From NCBI RefSeq assembly GCF_019216885.1, contig NZ_JAAQRC020000001.1, positions 5,087,501-5,151,500 of the forward strand: 64,000 bases of DNA, in the 5' to 3' direction. The position numbers and the translations under genes were made by a program. This document shows, in pieces, positions 28,635-38,384 of the stretch. The stretch is from Methylobacterium sp. SyP6R. Lineage in GTDB: Bacteria > Pseudomonadota > Alphaproteobacteria > Rhizobiales > Beijerinckiaceae. Position 1 is the first letter of the stretch, and each line of letters starts with the position of its first letter. The notes beneath the pieces were generated by a model. That model had not been told where the DNA came from, made no database searches, and saw nothing but the letters and a program-made list of their open reading frames with translations.

Positions 28635-30287
28635 GTGGACGCGCGCGTCGTCGATCGAGACACCAAGGGGGCATCCGCGCCCGGATTCCTGACCCGCGAG
28701 CGCATCGTCGCCCGGGCCGGCTTCAACCGCTGGCTCGTGCCGCCGGCGGCGCTCGCCATCCATCTCTGCATCGGCATGTCCTACGGCCTGTCGGTGTTCT
28801 GGCTGCCGCTGTCGCGGGCGCTCAGCGTGGGCCGGCCCGCTCCGGCGGCCTGCCCCGACATGGGGCTCGCCACCGCCCTCGTCACCACGACCTGCGACTG
28901 GCGCGTCAGCGACCTCGTCCTCACCTTCTCGATCGGCATCGTGATGCTGGGCCTCTCAGCCGCCCTGTTCGGCGGCTGGCTCGAGCGCGCCGGGCCGCGC
29001 AAGGCCGGCCTCGCCGCCGCCCTGTGCTGGAGCGGCGGCTTCCTTATCGGGGCGCTGGGGGTCTATCTGCATCAGCTTTGGCTGATCTGGCTCGGCATGG
29101 GGCTGATCGGCGGCATCGGGCTGGGGCTCGGCTACATCTCGCCGGTCTCGACCCTGGTGAAGTGGTTCCCGGACCGGCGCGGCATGGCGACCGGCATGGC
29201 GATCATGGGCTTCGGCGGCGGCGCGATGATCGGCTCGCCGCTCGCCGACCTGCTCATCACCCGCTTCAAGGGGTCGGATTCCGCCGGGGTGTGGCAGACC
29301 CTCGCCGTGATGGGCGCGGGCTACCTCGTCGTCATGCTCTGCGGCGCCTTCGGCTATCGCGTGCCCCCGGCCGGCTGGCGCCCCGACGGCTGGACCCCGC
29401 CCGCCGCCCGCAACCGGATGATCACCAGCGGGCACGTCCACCTGCGCGACGCGCACCGGACGCCCCAGTTCTGGCTGCTTTGGGCGATGCTGTGCCTGAA
29501 CGTCTCCGCCGGGATCGGCGTCCTGGCGCTGGCCTCGCCGATGCTGCAGGAGATTTTCGGCGGCGCGCTGATCGGGCACCCGGAGGTCGGGTTCGGGCAG
29601 CTCGATGCCGGAGCGAGGGCGCAGGTCGCCGCGATCGCCGCCGGCTTCGTCGGATTGTTGTCGCTGTTCAACATCCTGGGCCGGTTCTTCTGGGCGACGC
29701 TGTCCGACCGCATCGGCCGCAAACTCACCTACGCGACCTTCTTCGCGCTCGGCTGCGTGCTCTACGCGGCGGCACCCTGGGCGGCCGGCATCGGCTCGAA
29801 GGCGCTGTTCGTGCTGTTCTTCTGCGTGATCCTGTCGATGTATGGCGGCGGCTTCGCGACGATACCCGCCTACCTGGCCGACGTGTTCGGCACCCAGTTC
29901 GTCGGCGCGATCCACGGCCGGCTGCTCACCGCCTGGTCGACGGCGGGCGTGGTCGGGCCGCTCGTCGTCACGGCGATCCGGCAGGCGCAGGTCGATGCGG
30001 GGGTGCAGGGCGCGGCGCTCTACGGGCGGACGCTGCTGATCCTGGCCGGCTTCCTGGCGGCCGGCTTCGTGGCCAACCTCCTGGTGCGGCCGCTCGCCGA
30101 GCGCTGGTTCATGAAGGCGTCCGAGCTGCCCGCCGCGCCGGCCGCGGTCGAGAGCCAGGGCGGTGCCGACGGGATCGGCCGGGGCGGCCTGACGCCTGCG
30201 GCGATCCTGGCCTGGGCGGCGGTTGGCCTGCCGATCCTGTGGGGCGTCTGGATCACGCTGGCGAAGGCGCTGATCCTGTTCCGGTAA
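28635..30287 (+). CDS. MFS transporter, oxalate/formate antiporter (OFA) family
   Basis: A 550-residue transporter with about twelve membrane helices. OFA features include GMSYGLSVFWLPLSRAL in helix 1, SPVSTLVKWFPDRRGMATG and FFWATLSDRIGRK. There is an extended loop after helix 1 (~residues 70-100) and an extra C-terminal helix. OFA members exchange oxalate and formate or take up related monocarboxylates. No formate or oxalate enzyme lies beside it, so the substrate is open. The GTG start follows AAGGAGGG at ideal spacing. A longer GTG at 28560 is in frame but has no ribosome-binding site. Confidence 0.85.
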   Translation: MDARVVDRDTKGASAPGFLTRERIVARAGFNRWLVPPAALAIHLCIGMSYGLSVFWLPLSRALSVGRPAPAACPDMGLATALVTTTCDWRVSDLVLTFSIGIVMLGLSAALFGGWLERAGPRKAGLAAALCWSGGFLIGALGVYLHQLWLIWLGMGLIGGIGLGLGYISPVSTLVKWFPDRRGMATGMAIMGFGGGAMIGSPLADLLITRFKGSDSAGVWQTLAVMGAGYLVVMLCGAFGYRVPPAGWRPDGWTPPAARNRMITSGHVHLRDAHRTPQFWLLWAMLCLNVSAGIGVLALASPMLQEIFGGALIGHPEVGFGQLDAGARAQVAAIAAGFVGLLSLFNILGRFFWATLSDRIGRKLTYATFFALGCVLYAAAPWAAGIGSKALFVLFFCVILSMYGGGFATIPAYLADVFGTQFVGAIHGRLLTAWSTAGVVGPLVVTAIRQAQVDAGVQGAALYGRTLLILAGFLAAGFVANLLVRPLAERWFMKASELPAAPAAVESQGGADGIGRGGLTPAAILAWAAVGLPILWGVWITLAKALILFR

Positions 30288-30412
30288 ACACCATTCGCCG
30301 GGCCGGTTACCGGCTCGGCGCCAACGATGATGCAAGAACGAGAGATGCGCGGACCTTGCTCCGCGCGACGCAGGGCGTATCCGGACCCGTCTCGACAGAG
30401 TTCAAACCCGCC

Positions 30413-30554
30413 GTGTCATCCCGGGTCCGCGCAGCGGAGCCCGGGATCCATAACCGCTGACCGTGGAGAGTGAGGCGGCCGGCGTTCCGCTTCATCCAGC
30501 ACCGTCGGCGTTCATGGATCCCGGGTTCTCGTCTTCGACGAACCCCGGGATGTC
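30413..30554 (+). repeat. ~143 bp double-hairpin repeat, copy 1
   Basis: Two hairpins, each built on CATCCCGGG...CCCGGGAT-type arms, flank a centre containing ATAACCGCTGAC. The whole unit is itself an imperfect palindrome. A second copy of nearly the same length is at 39528-39670. This copy lies between the convergent OFA-transporter and L,D-transpeptidase genes and may also act as a bidirectional terminator. Confidence 0.85.
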
Positions 30555-30687
30555 GCGGAGAGATGTCGGCGCATGGGTCTGATCGATCGGCGCGGCCGCT
30601 CAAACAGGTTCTGCGGATACCCAACGGTCACGGATCACGGCGCGGTTGCGGAGGGCGACTGACCACGCTCCCCTCCGTGCAGCGTCC

Positions 30688-32253
30688 TCAGTTTGCGGGC
30701 TGCGACGCCGCGACGCGGTTGCGGTTCGGCGCCTCGGTGCGCTTGCCGGCCTCGGGTACCTTCTCCGCCGGCTTGGCGGCGGGCTTCGTCTCGGCCGCAT
30801 GCTTGGCGTCGGCGGGCTTGCCGTCGGCCTTCGTCGCGGCTGCAGGGTTGAGCCCGTCGACCTTCACCGACGCCGTGTGGGCGGCCGGGTGGAACCGGGC
30901 GGTGACCTTCTTCGGCAGGGGCGCGGCCGGCGAGATCGCCGCGACCGGGGTGGTGTCGGCCGCCGGCGGGGCGGCGGGGGCGACCGGAGGCGCCGCCGGG
31001 GCGCCGCCGAACAGGTTGCCGAGGAGCTTGCGGTAGGTCGCCGGGTCGCCGTCGGCGCTCGCCACGGTGATCGGCGCCGCCGGGGCGGCGGCCTGAGCGG
31101 CCTCGCGGGTCGGGATCGGGGCCGGGTTCGTCGCCGGGGCCGCGAAGGCGAGCGCCGTCGGCTTCACCGCCCCGTGCTTGCCCTTCTCGTGCTTCGCGTC
31201 GAACTTCGGGTCCATCTTGGCGAGCAGGACCGGCTTCACCTTCGGCTCGATCGTGATCTCCTCGGGCGCCGCCGCCAGGGCCTCGGGCCGGCTGATCGTC
31301 CCCATGTTGGGCCGCGGCTGCGCCTGCTCGGCGAAGAGCTGGGTGCTCGGCGAGGATTCGCGGAAGAACGGGTGCTGGCCGCCATCCTGGTAGACGAGGC
31401 GGGTCGCCGGGGTGCCCTTGGCGACGAGCTCGGCCACCTCGACCTCGTCCTTCTCGTGCTTGGCGGCAACGAGCGGATCGACCTTCGGCTTGCAGGCGCC
31501 CGCCGCCGCGTCCGAGCCGCCGAAGACGTAGCGGGTGCCGCAGACGCCGACCCGCGGCTCCTCGTGCAGGGCCTCGAAGTAATCCGAGCCCTCCTTCAGG
31601 TTGCGCCAGAAGCCGATATTCGGGTCGTTGCGGAACTTGGCGAGGTTCTGCGCCGTCATCCGGAACGGATAGGACTGGAACTGGAACGCCCGCTGCCCGC
31701 CGGCGAAGGCCTCGCGGGCGATGGCGTAGATCTCGGCGATCGACTCGTCGGTCATCGCGAAGCAGCCGGCGGACGAGCAGGTGCCGTGCACCATCAGGTA
31801 GCTGCCGGTACGGCCGTTGGCGCGGTCGAAGGCGTTCGGGTAGCCGGTGTCGAAGGACAGGTAATAGGATGAGTTCGGGTTCATCTGGCCCATACTGATG
31901 GGATAGAACCCCTCCGGCGCCTGCCGGTCGCCCTCGCGCACCTTCGGCCCGAGCTGGCCCGACCAGCGGCAGATCGGGAAGGTCTTGAGCAGCGCGTACT
32001 GGCCGTCCGTCCCGCGCTTCCACACCTCCATCTCCGATTCCTTCTTGAAGGCGCGGATCAGGATCGGGTCGCGGGGCGACATGTTCTTCGTCGCCATCAG
32101 GGCGACGGTCTTTTGCGGGATCGGCTCGCGGGCCCGGGCCGAGCCGGCGGCCGAGAAGCCGGCATCCTGGCACGCCCCGAGGGACAGGGCGACGACGAGC
32201 CCGCTCGCCGCCAGCACCGGACGCATCGCCAGACGCCTCGCCAGACCCACCAT
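30688..32253 (-). CDS. L,D-transpeptidase (YkuD) lipoprotein
   Basis: A 521-residue protein. It begins with a lipoprotein signal (SGLVVALSLGAC, lipidated Cys28). Residues ~50-215 form a YkuD domain with the active-site motif HGTCSSAGCFAMTD (His156, Cys164), in a YafK-like arrangement. The remaining ~300 residues are Ala/Pro/Lys-rich and probably disordered, ending in a low-complexity tail. The YkuD domain makes 3-3 crosslinks or attaches or removes proteins on peptidoglycan. An alternative ATG at 32226 gives a more typical, shorter signal peptide. Transcribed convergently with the OFA transporter. Confidence 0.85.
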   Translation of the reverse strand: MVGLARRLAMRPVLAASGLVVALSLGACQDAGFSAAGSARAREPIPQKTVALMATKNMSPRDPILIRAFKKESEMEVWKRGTDGQYALLKTFPICRWSGQLGPKVREGDRQAPEGFYPISMGQMNPNSSYYLSFDTGYPNAFDRANGRTGSYLMVHGTCSSAGCFAMTDESIAEIYAIAREAFAGGQRAFQFQSYPFRMTAQNLAKFRNDPNIGFWRNLKEGSDYFEALHEEPRVGVCGTRYVFGGSDAAAGACKPKVDPLVAAKHEKDEVEVAELVAKGTPATRLVYQDGGQHPFFRESSPSTQLFAEQAQPRPNMGTISRPEALAAAPEEITIEPKVKPVLLAKMDPKFDAKHEKGKHGAVKPTALAFAAPATNPAPIPTREAAQAAAPAAPITVASADGDPATYRKLLGNLFGGAPAAPPVAPAAPPAADTTPVAAISPAAPLPKKVTARFHPAAHTASVKVDGLNPAAATKADGKPADAKHAAETKPAAKPAEKVPEAGKRTEAPNRNRVAASQPAN

Positions 32254-32530
32254 GGGAACCCCGCCTTCTCGCCATCGGACCGCCGGCACACTGACGCCGC
32301 GGACCGGTCTCCCCAACCCCATAGCTTCGTTAAACTTACCCGGCTCTTACCGCAAGAACGGTCAAGGTTGCGGGAATTCGCTCAACGATGGACCGGCCAA
32401 GACGCCGACGTCACGCATCACGGGGTTCACCCGCGAAGACATCCGCCCGGTCTTCGGCAAAACCAAGGCCGGGTTGTGTCTGGGCCGTGTGGGTTGTGCG
32501 GGGCTGTGGAAGATGGGGATTGGAGAGGGA

Positions 32531-33484
32531 TCAGAGGCTCCGGCCGATCTCCAGGAATTTCTGCGCCCGGCGGTCGCGCAAGGCCTCCGCGTCGAGGGCC
32601 GAGAGCGGCTCCAGGGCGTTCGCGATCGCGTCGCCGGCGGCCCGGATGGCGGCCTCGCCGTCGCGGTGGGCGCCGCCGGTCGGCTCGGGGATGATGCCGT
32701 CGATCACGCCGAGCCGCAGCAGGTCCTGGGCGGTGATCTTCATCGCGGTGGCGGCGTCCTGGGCCCGGCCGGCATCGCGCCACAGGATCGAGGCGGCGCC
32801 CTCCGGCGAGATCACGCTGTAGATGGAATGCTCCAGCATCAGCACGGTGTTGGCGGTGGCGAGCGCGATGGCGCCGCCAGAGCCGCCCTCGCCGATCACC
32901 ACCGTGACGTTCGGGGTCGGCAGGCCGAGGCAGGCTTCCGTCGAGCGGGCGATGGCCTCGGCCTGGCCGCGCTCCTCCGCCTCGATGCCCGGATAGGCGC
33001 CGGCCGTGTCGACGAAGGTGAGGACCGGCAGGCCGAAGCGGCCGGCGAGCCCCATCAGGCGCACCGCCTTGCGGTAGCCCTCGGGCTTGGCCATGCCGAA
33101 ATTGTGCCGGATGCGCGCCTCGGTGTTGGCGCCCTTCTCCTGGCCGATGACGCAGACCGGGCGGCCGCGGAAGCGGCCGAAGCCGCCGACCACCGCCTCG
33201 TCCTCGCCGAAGACGCGATCACCGGCGAGCGGCTGGAACTCCTCGATCAGCCCGGCGCAGTAATCGACGAAATGCGGCCGCTGGGGGTGGCGGGCCACCT
33301 GCGTCTTCTGCCAGGGGGTGAGGCCGGCATAGAGTTCGGCGAGCGCCGCCGCGGCCTTGGCCTCCAACCGCGCCACGTCCTCGCTGATCGCCACCGCGCC
33401 GTCGCGGTCGCCGAGGGCCTTCAGCTCCTCAAGCTTCGCCTCGAGCTCGGCGACGGGCTTTTCGAAGTCGAGGTAGGAGCGCAT
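32531..33484 (-). CDS. accA: acetyl-CoA carboxylase carboxyltransferase subunit alpha
   Basis: A 317-residue protein of standard AccA length. Motifs include [18 protein letters not shown] at the start, [40 protein letters not shown] and [11 protein letters not shown]. With AccD it transfers carboxyl from carboxybiotin to acetyl-CoA, making malonyl-CoA for fatty-acid synthesis. The gene stands alone here, with accD not in the window. Confidence 0.97.
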   Translation of the reverse strand: MRSYLDFEKPVAELEAKLEELKALGDRDGAVAISEDVARLEAKAAAALAELYAGLTPWQKTQVARHPQRPHFVDYCAGLIEEFQPLAGDRVFGEDEAVVGGFGRFRGRPVCVIGQEKGANTEARIRHNFGMAKPEGYRKAVRLMGLAGRFGLPVLTFVDTAGAYPGIEAEERGQAEAIARSTEACLGLPTPNVTVVIGEGGSGGAIALATANTVLMLEHSIYSVISPEGAASILWRDAGRAQDAATAMKITAQDLLRLGVIDGIIPEPTGGAHRDGEAAIRAAGDAIANALEPLSALDAEALRDRRAQKFLEIGRSL

Positions 33485-34024
33485 CGGGACCTATGCTGTG
33501 TCGGGCCGGCGTCGCGGAGATCGAGGCGGGAGGCCGGGGCCTGTTGCGAGCCCTGCGGGTGTGGAGCGCCTGCGGGTCGGGGCGGCCCATCGGGGACCGG
33601 GCGGCGCGGAGGCTTGGCGGAGGGGCCGGCCCGTGTCAACCCGGGACGCCGGCCGGGCGGGACCCGGAACCGGGCAGAAACGAGCGTGGACGGTGCCCGG
33701 CTCGCGGCCGCGCGGACCGTATGGCGAGCACGCGGTCCGGACACATCCGTCGCCCTGCCTCTTGCCCTCTCGTGAAAACCTGCTATAGGCCGCGCCTCGC
33801 GTTCGCTCCGGCCGGGGGCTGAACGGACGGTGGCGGATCTCCAACGACCCGCCATAGGGGTTCGCCCCGTCGTCCCGTGTCTCCGCCTTCGAACAACCGC
33901 TCGGGCCTTTGCAGGCTCGAAGGGCTTGGCGCCGTGCGACGCGAGGACGAACCGGCCCGACGCCCGAAACCGCTTACCCGCGTTGTCGTGCAGCGGGCCT
34001 TAGTCTCCCTGAGAAAGGCCCATC
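33485..34024. other. intergenic region between accA and rpsF
   Basis: 540 bp between divergent genes with no supported coding frame. It holds the candidate rpsF promoter at 33762-33789, leaving a ~230-nt leader. Ribosomal-protein leaders can be autoregulatory, but I could not define a specific S6/S18-binding structure here. Confidence 0.6.
33762..33789 (+). promoter_or_regulatory. candidate sigma70-type promoter for the rpsF operon
   Basis: TTGCCC and TATAGG are separated by 16 bp, in a short AT-richer patch. It is the best -35/-10 pair in the interval upstream of rpsF. Confidence 0.5.
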
Positions 34025-34513
34025 ATGGCTCTCTATGAGCATGTGTTCCTGGCTCGCCAGGACGTGACCTCGCAGCAGGTCGAAACGATGGTCGAGACCT
34101 ACAAGTCCGTCATCGAGCAGAACGGCGGCAAGGTCGAGAAGACCGAGATGTGGGGCGTGAAGTCCCTCGCGTACCGCATCCGGAAGAACCGCAAGGCGCA
34201 TTTCACCCTCCTCAACATCGACGCTCCCCCGGCGGCCCTCGCCGAGATGGAGCGCCAGATGCGCATCTCCGAGGACGTGCTGCGCTTCATGACCGTGCGC
34301 GTCGAGGAGCTCGAGTCCGAGCCGTCCGCGATGATGCAGAAGCGCGACCGCGACGAGCGCAAGGACCGCGAGCGCGGCCGTCGCCGCGACGATGACGGCT
34401 TCGGCGGCGGCTTCGGCGGCGGTGACCGCCCCGAGCGCGGCGACCGTCCGGATCGCGGCGATCGTCCGGAGCGGCCTGAGCGCGCCGAGCGCAACACGAA
34501 CGAGGAGCAGTAA
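34025..34513 (+). CDS. rpsF: 30S ribosomal protein bS6
   Basis: A 162-residue protein. Residues 1-~95 are the S6 fold ([42 protein letters not shown]). Beyond that is a ~60-residue charged, probably disordered tail with [26 protein letters not shown] and tandem GDRPD/ER-type repeats. S6 binds S18 and 16S rRNA in the small-subunit platform. Ribosome-binding site GAGAAAGG. rpsR follows after 3 bp. Confidence 0.97.
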   Translation: MALYEHVFLARQDVTSQQVETMVETYKSVIEQNGGKVEKTEMWGVKSLAYRIRKNRKAHFTLLNIDAPPAALAEMERQMRISEDVLRFMTVRVEELESEPSAMMQKRDRDERKDRERGRRRDDDGFGGGFGGGDRPERGDRPDRGDRPERPERAERNTNEEQ

Positions 34514-34516
34514 GCC

Positions 34517-34771
34517 ATGGCTTTCGGTGCTGGTGGCGGCGGCGGTGGCCGTCGTCCGTTCTTCCGTCGGCGCAAGACCTGCCCGTTCTCGGGCCCCAAT
34601 GCCCCGAAGATCGACTTCAAGGACGTGAAGCTGCTCTCGCGCTACGTCTCCGAGCGCGGCAAGATCGTGCCCTCGCGCATCACCGCGGTGTCGGCCAAGA
34701 AGCAGCGCGAGCTCGCCCAGGCGATCAAGCGCGCCCGCTTCCTGGGCTTCCTGCCCTACGTGATCCGCTAA
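34517..34771 (+). CDS. rpsR: 30S ribosomal protein bS18
   Basis: An 84-residue protein with a Gly-rich start, [12 protein letters not shown], the core [19 protein letters not shown] and [20 protein letters not shown]. It pairs with S6 on the ribosome platform. It starts 3 bp after rpsF, so the two are translated together. Confidence 0.97.
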   Translation: MAFGAGGGGGGRRPFFRRRKTCPFSGPNAPKIDFKDVKLLSRYVSERGKIVPSRITAVSAKKQRELAQAIKRARFLGFLPYVIR

Positions 34772-34785
34772 TCGTCTGATCAACA

Positions 34786-34810
34786 ACCCGGCGGCAGCGC
34801 GCCGCCGGGT
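34786..34810 (+). terminator. hairpin after rpsR
   Basis: ACCCGGCGGC / GCCGCCGGGT form a perfect 10-bp stem with a 5-base loop 14 bp after the rpsR stop. No T tract follows. It may attenuate or protect the transcript between rpsR and the downstream genes. Confidence 0.5.
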
Positions 34811-34883
34811 CGCTGGGGCGGTCTCAAGCACCGCCTCTAACCGCGCCCGGACCGGGCGGCGGGACAGCGGGCATAAGGTTTCC

Positions 34884-35849
34884 ATGGTTCGTCACACCGG
34901 CATCGGCGTCATCGCCGGCCTCGCCTCGGCGCTCCTCATCGGGGTCGTCGTCCAGGCGACGCCGCTCGCTCTCGCCCTCTACCTGCTCGCCCCGCTGCCG
35001 ATCCTGATCGTGGCGATGGGCTGGAGCCACCGGACCGGCCTCGTCGCCGCCGCCTCCGGCACGCTCGCCCTCGCCCTCGCCGCCTCGCCGTTGCGCGGCC
35101 TCGCCTTCCTGGTCTCGACCGCCCTTCCCGCGTGGTGGCTCGGCTATCTCGCGCTGCTGGGCCGTCCCAAAGTCTCCGGTGGGACGACGTCGGGCGAGAT
35201 GGAATGGTACCCGACCGGCCGGCTGCTCGCCTGGGTCGCCGTCACCGCGTCCATCGCCCTCGTCGTCGTGGTGATGCTGTCGTCGGGCGACCACGCCGCC
35301 TACCAGGACCGGGTCCGCCGCCTCGCCCGGGCGATGCTCCAGTTCCAGATCCAGGAGGCCCCGTCCCGGGGCGCCGGGCTGGAGGAGGACGACCTCGCCC
35401 GCATCGCCGAGCGGGTCGCGGGCCTTGCCCCCGCCATCATGGCGACGACGTTCACCCTGCTCCTGACCTTCTACCTCTGGGCCGGCGCCCGGGTGGTGCA
35501 GATCTCCGGCCGCCTGGCCCGGCCCTGGCCGGATCTCGCCGCCACCGCCCTGCCGCGCCGGGCGTTGTGGGGTCTGGTGATCGGCGCCGCGCTGTCGGTC
35601 GCGCCGGGCTATGCCGGCGCCTTCGGCGTCGCGCTGCTCGGCGCCCTCTCGACGGTGCTCGCCCTGCAGGGCCTGGCGGCGCTCCACGACCGCAGCCGCG
35701 GCAAGCCCGGCCGCGTGCCGATGCTGATCGGCCTCTACGTTCTGGTCTTCCTGACGCAGGGGCTGGCGCTCGCCGCGCTCGCCCTGTTCGGCCTCGTCGA
35801 CGCCCTGACCGGGCGGCGCCGGCCGGCGCAAGTTCCGCCGGTGGCCTGA
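34884..35849 (+). CDS. DUF2232 family membrane protein
   Basis: A 321-residue membrane protein with about eight hydrophobic segments. It matches the DUF2232 (YybS-like) type found between rpsR and rplI in many Hyphomicrobiales. Segments such as LALYLLAPLPILIVAMGWSH near the N-terminus and FTLLLTFYLWAGARVVQI in the second half are typical. Function is unknown, and conservation of position among ribosomal genes is the main clue. Ribosome-binding site AAGG upstream of ATG. Confidence 0.8.
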   Translation: MVRHTGIGVIAGLASALLIGVVVQATPLALALYLLAPLPILIVAMGWSHRTGLVAAASGTLALALAASPLRGLAFLVSTALPAWWLGYLALLGRPKVSGGTTSGEMEWYPTGRLLAWVAVTASIALVVVVMLSSGDHAAYQDRVRRLARAMLQFQIQEAPSRGAGLEEDDLARIAERVAGLAPAIMATTFTLLLTFYLWAGARVVQISGRLARPWPDLAATALPRRALWGLVIGAALSVAPGYAGAFGVALLGALSTVLALQGLAALHDRSRGKPGRVPMLIGLYVLVFLTQGLALAALALFGLVDALTGRRRPAQVPPVA

Positions 35850-35956
35850 CCTGAATCCCCGGGCCGCTGCGAGGCGATCCGGATCCCCGACGGCGGGCAC
35901 GCTCCGCCATCACACCCCGAGGCCCGAAAAGCCTCACCAACGTAAGGACGACGACC

Positions 35957-36529
35957 ATGGAAGTGATCCTGCTCGAGCGCGTGGCCAAGCTCGGCCAGAT
36001 GGGTGAGACCGTGAAGGTGAAGGCGGGCTTCGCCCGCAACTTCCTGCTCGCCCGCGGCAAGGCCCTGCGCGCCACGGAAGGCAACAAGAAGCGCTTCGAG
36101 GACCAGCGCGCCCAGCTCGAGGCCCGCAACCTCGAGCGTCGCGCCGAGGCCGAGAAGGTCGGCGAGACCCTGAACGGCAAGAGCTTCGTGCTGATCCGCC
36201 AGGCCGGCGAGACCGGCGTGCTCTACGGCTCGGTCTCCCCGCGCGACCTCGCCGAGGTGGTGACCCAGGACGGCTTCACCATCAACCGCGACCAGTTCAA
36301 CATCGCGCAGCCGATCAAGACGCTCGGCCTGCACACCGTCCCGGTGGTGCTGCACCCCGAGGTCGAGGTCACCGTGACCGTCAACATCGCCCGCAGCCCC
36401 GAGGAGGCCGAGCGCCAGGCCCGCGGCGAGTCGACCACCACCCGCGAGGAGTTCAACCTCGACGATCTCGGCCTCGAGGTCGGCGCTGCCCTGGCCGAGG
36501 CCGGCCCGGACGCCAGCCTCGACCGCTGA
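35957..36529 (+). CDS. rplI: 50S ribosomal protein bL9
   Basis: A 190-residue protein. The N-terminal rRNA-binding domain has [17 protein letters not shown] and [19 protein letters not shown] long connecting helix follows, then the C-terminal domain ([16 protein letters not shown] and [16 protein letters not shown]). The last ~40 residues are an acidic extension beyond the usual ~150 residues. Confidence 0.97.
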   Translation: MEVILLERVAKLGQMGETVKVKAGFARNFLLARGKALRATEGNKKRFEDQRAQLEARNLERRAEAEKVGETLNGKSFVLIRQAGETGVLYGSVSPRDLAEVVTQDGFTINRDQFNIAQPIKTLGLHTVPVVLHPEVEVTVTVNIARSPEEAERQARGESTTTREEFNLDDLGLEVGAALAEAGPDASLDR

Positions 36530-36800
36530 CGATCCACACGCTGTCCTGTCCTCCGGGGCGGGATAGCCGGGACAGCGGGGACAAGCCCGGGATCCGGGCT
36601 TGACTTGTTCCCATTTTGTTCCAGCATGGCGGGGTCCGCGGCGTGAGTCGCGGGCCCCGCTGTCGTTTCGAACCGCCGTTCGCCACCCTTCGGTCAAGGT
36701 TTGGTCAACGATGGTGGTGCGATGGTCGCCGCAGCGTTTGTTCCGACACGCGGTCGCCCCGACCCGTGCCGCCCCCTCGATTGAGCCGGAGCCCCGCCGG

Positions 36801-38288
36801 ATGGCCATTCCCAGCACCCTGACGGCGAATCTCGAACCCGTGCAGCAGGAATACCGCGTCGCGCCGCACAACATCGACGCGGAGCAGGCGCTGCTCGGCG
36901 CGATCCTGGTCAACAACGACGCGTTCTACCGGGTCTCGGACTTCCTGCTGCCCGAGCACTTCATGGAGGAGGTGCACCGGCGGATCTACGAGGTGTCGAT
37001 CACGCTGATCAAGGCGGGCAAGCTCGCGAGCCCGATCACGCTGAAGACCTATCTGGGCGATGCCGATCTCGGCGGCCTCACGGTCGGCCAGTACCTCGCC
37101 CGGCTCGCCGCCGAGGCGACCACGGTCATCAACTCCGAGCATTACGGCCGCACGATCTACGACCTGGCCCTGCGCCGGCGGCTCATCACCATCGGCGAGG
37201 ACCTCGTCAACGGCGCCTACGAGGCCCCGGTCGAGACCTCGCCGCGCGAGCAGATCGAGGCGACCGAGCGCCGGCTCTACGAGCTGGCCGAGACCGGCAA
37301 GTACGACGGCGGCTTCCAGAAATTCTCCGACGCCCTGACGGCGGCGGTGGACATGGCGGCCAAGGCCTATCAGCGCGAGGGCCGGCTGTCGGGCATCGCC
37401 ACCGGCCTGTCCGACCTCGACGCCAAGATGGGCGGGTTGCAGGCCTCGGACCTGATCATCCTGGCCGGCCGTCCCGGCATGGGCAAGACCTCGCTCGCCA
37501 CCAACATCGCGTTCAACATCGCCAAGGCCTATGTCGGCGAGAAGCAGCCCGACGGCTCGATCGCGACCAAGAACGGCGGCATCGTCGGCTTCTTCTCGCT
37601 CGAAATGTCGGCCGAGCAGCTCGCCACCCGCATCATCGCCGAGCAATCGGGCGTCGCCTCCTACAAGATCCGCCGCGGCGACATCCGGCCGGAGGAATTC
37701 TACAAGATCACCGACGCCGCCCGGGACATGCAGACGATCCCGTTCTACATCGACCAGACCGGCGGCATCTCGATCGCCCAGCTCGCGGCGCGGGCCCGCC
37801 GGCTCAAGCGCCAGCGCGGCCTCGACCTGCTCGTCGTCGACTACCTCCAGCTGCTCTCCGGCTCGTCGAAGAAGGGCGAGAACCGGGTGCAGGAGATGAC
37901 CGAGATCACCACCGGCATGAAGGCGCTCGCCAAGGAACTGGCGGTGCCGATCGTCGCCCTGTCGCAGCTCTCGCGCCAGGTCGAGGCCCGCGACGACAAG
38001 CGGCCGCAGCTCTCGGACCTGCGCGAATCGGGCTCGATCGAGCAGGATGCCGACGTGGTGATGTTCGTGTTCCGTGAGGAATACTATGTCAAGAACAAGA
38101 AGCCGCGCGAGGGTACGGAAGAGTTCTTCACCTGGGAGGCCGAGATGAACCGCGTCTACGGCAAGGCCGAGGTGATCCTGGGCAAGCAGCGCCACGGCCC
38201 CACCGGCACGGTCGAGCTTCAGTTCGATGCCGAGATCACCCGGTTCTCGAACCTGGCGCAGGGCGACCGGCTGCCCGATACGATGTGA
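36801..38288 (+). CDS. dnaB: replicative DNA helicase
   Basis: A 495-residue DnaB. The N-terminal primase-interacting domain begins VAPHNIDAEQALLGAIL. The RecA-like motor has Walker A GRPGMGKTSLA, FFSLEMSAEQL, Walker B LLVVDYLQLL and SQLSRQVEARDDKRP. It forms the hexameric fork helicase. I see no intein. The ATG has a weak ribosome-binding site but fits the family N-terminus; the longer in-frame extension is not conserved. Confidence 0.97.
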   Translation: MAIPSTLTANLEPVQQEYRVAPHNIDAEQALLGAILVNNDAFYRVSDFLLPEHFMEEVHRRIYEVSITLIKAGKLASPITLKTYLGDADLGGLTVGQYLARLAAEATTVINSEHYGRTIYDLALRRRLITIGEDLVNGAYEAPVETSPREQIEATERRLYELAETGKYDGGFQKFSDALTAAVDMAAKAYQREGRLSGIATGLSDLDAKMGGLQASDLIILAGRPGMGKTSLATNIAFNIAKAYVGEKQPDGSIATKNGGIVGFFSLEMSAEQLATRIIAEQSGVASYKIRRGDIRPEEFYKITDAARDMQTIPFYIDQTGGISIAQLAARARRLKRQRGLDLLVVDYLQLLSGSSKKGENRVQEMTEITTGMKALAKELAVPIVALSQLSRQVEARDDKRPQLSDLRESGSIEQDADVVMFVFREEYYVKNKKPREGTEEFFTWEAEMNRVYGKAEVILGKQRHGPTGTVELQFDAEITRFSNLAQGDRLPDTM

Positions 38289-38384
38289 GGCACCGCCTCG
38301 CCTGACTTTCGGGCAGGCGCCCCCTTCCTCGGCCCTGGCCTTGCCCCCTCGTCAGAGGGTAGACCGGGGCCGAGGAGCGAGATC

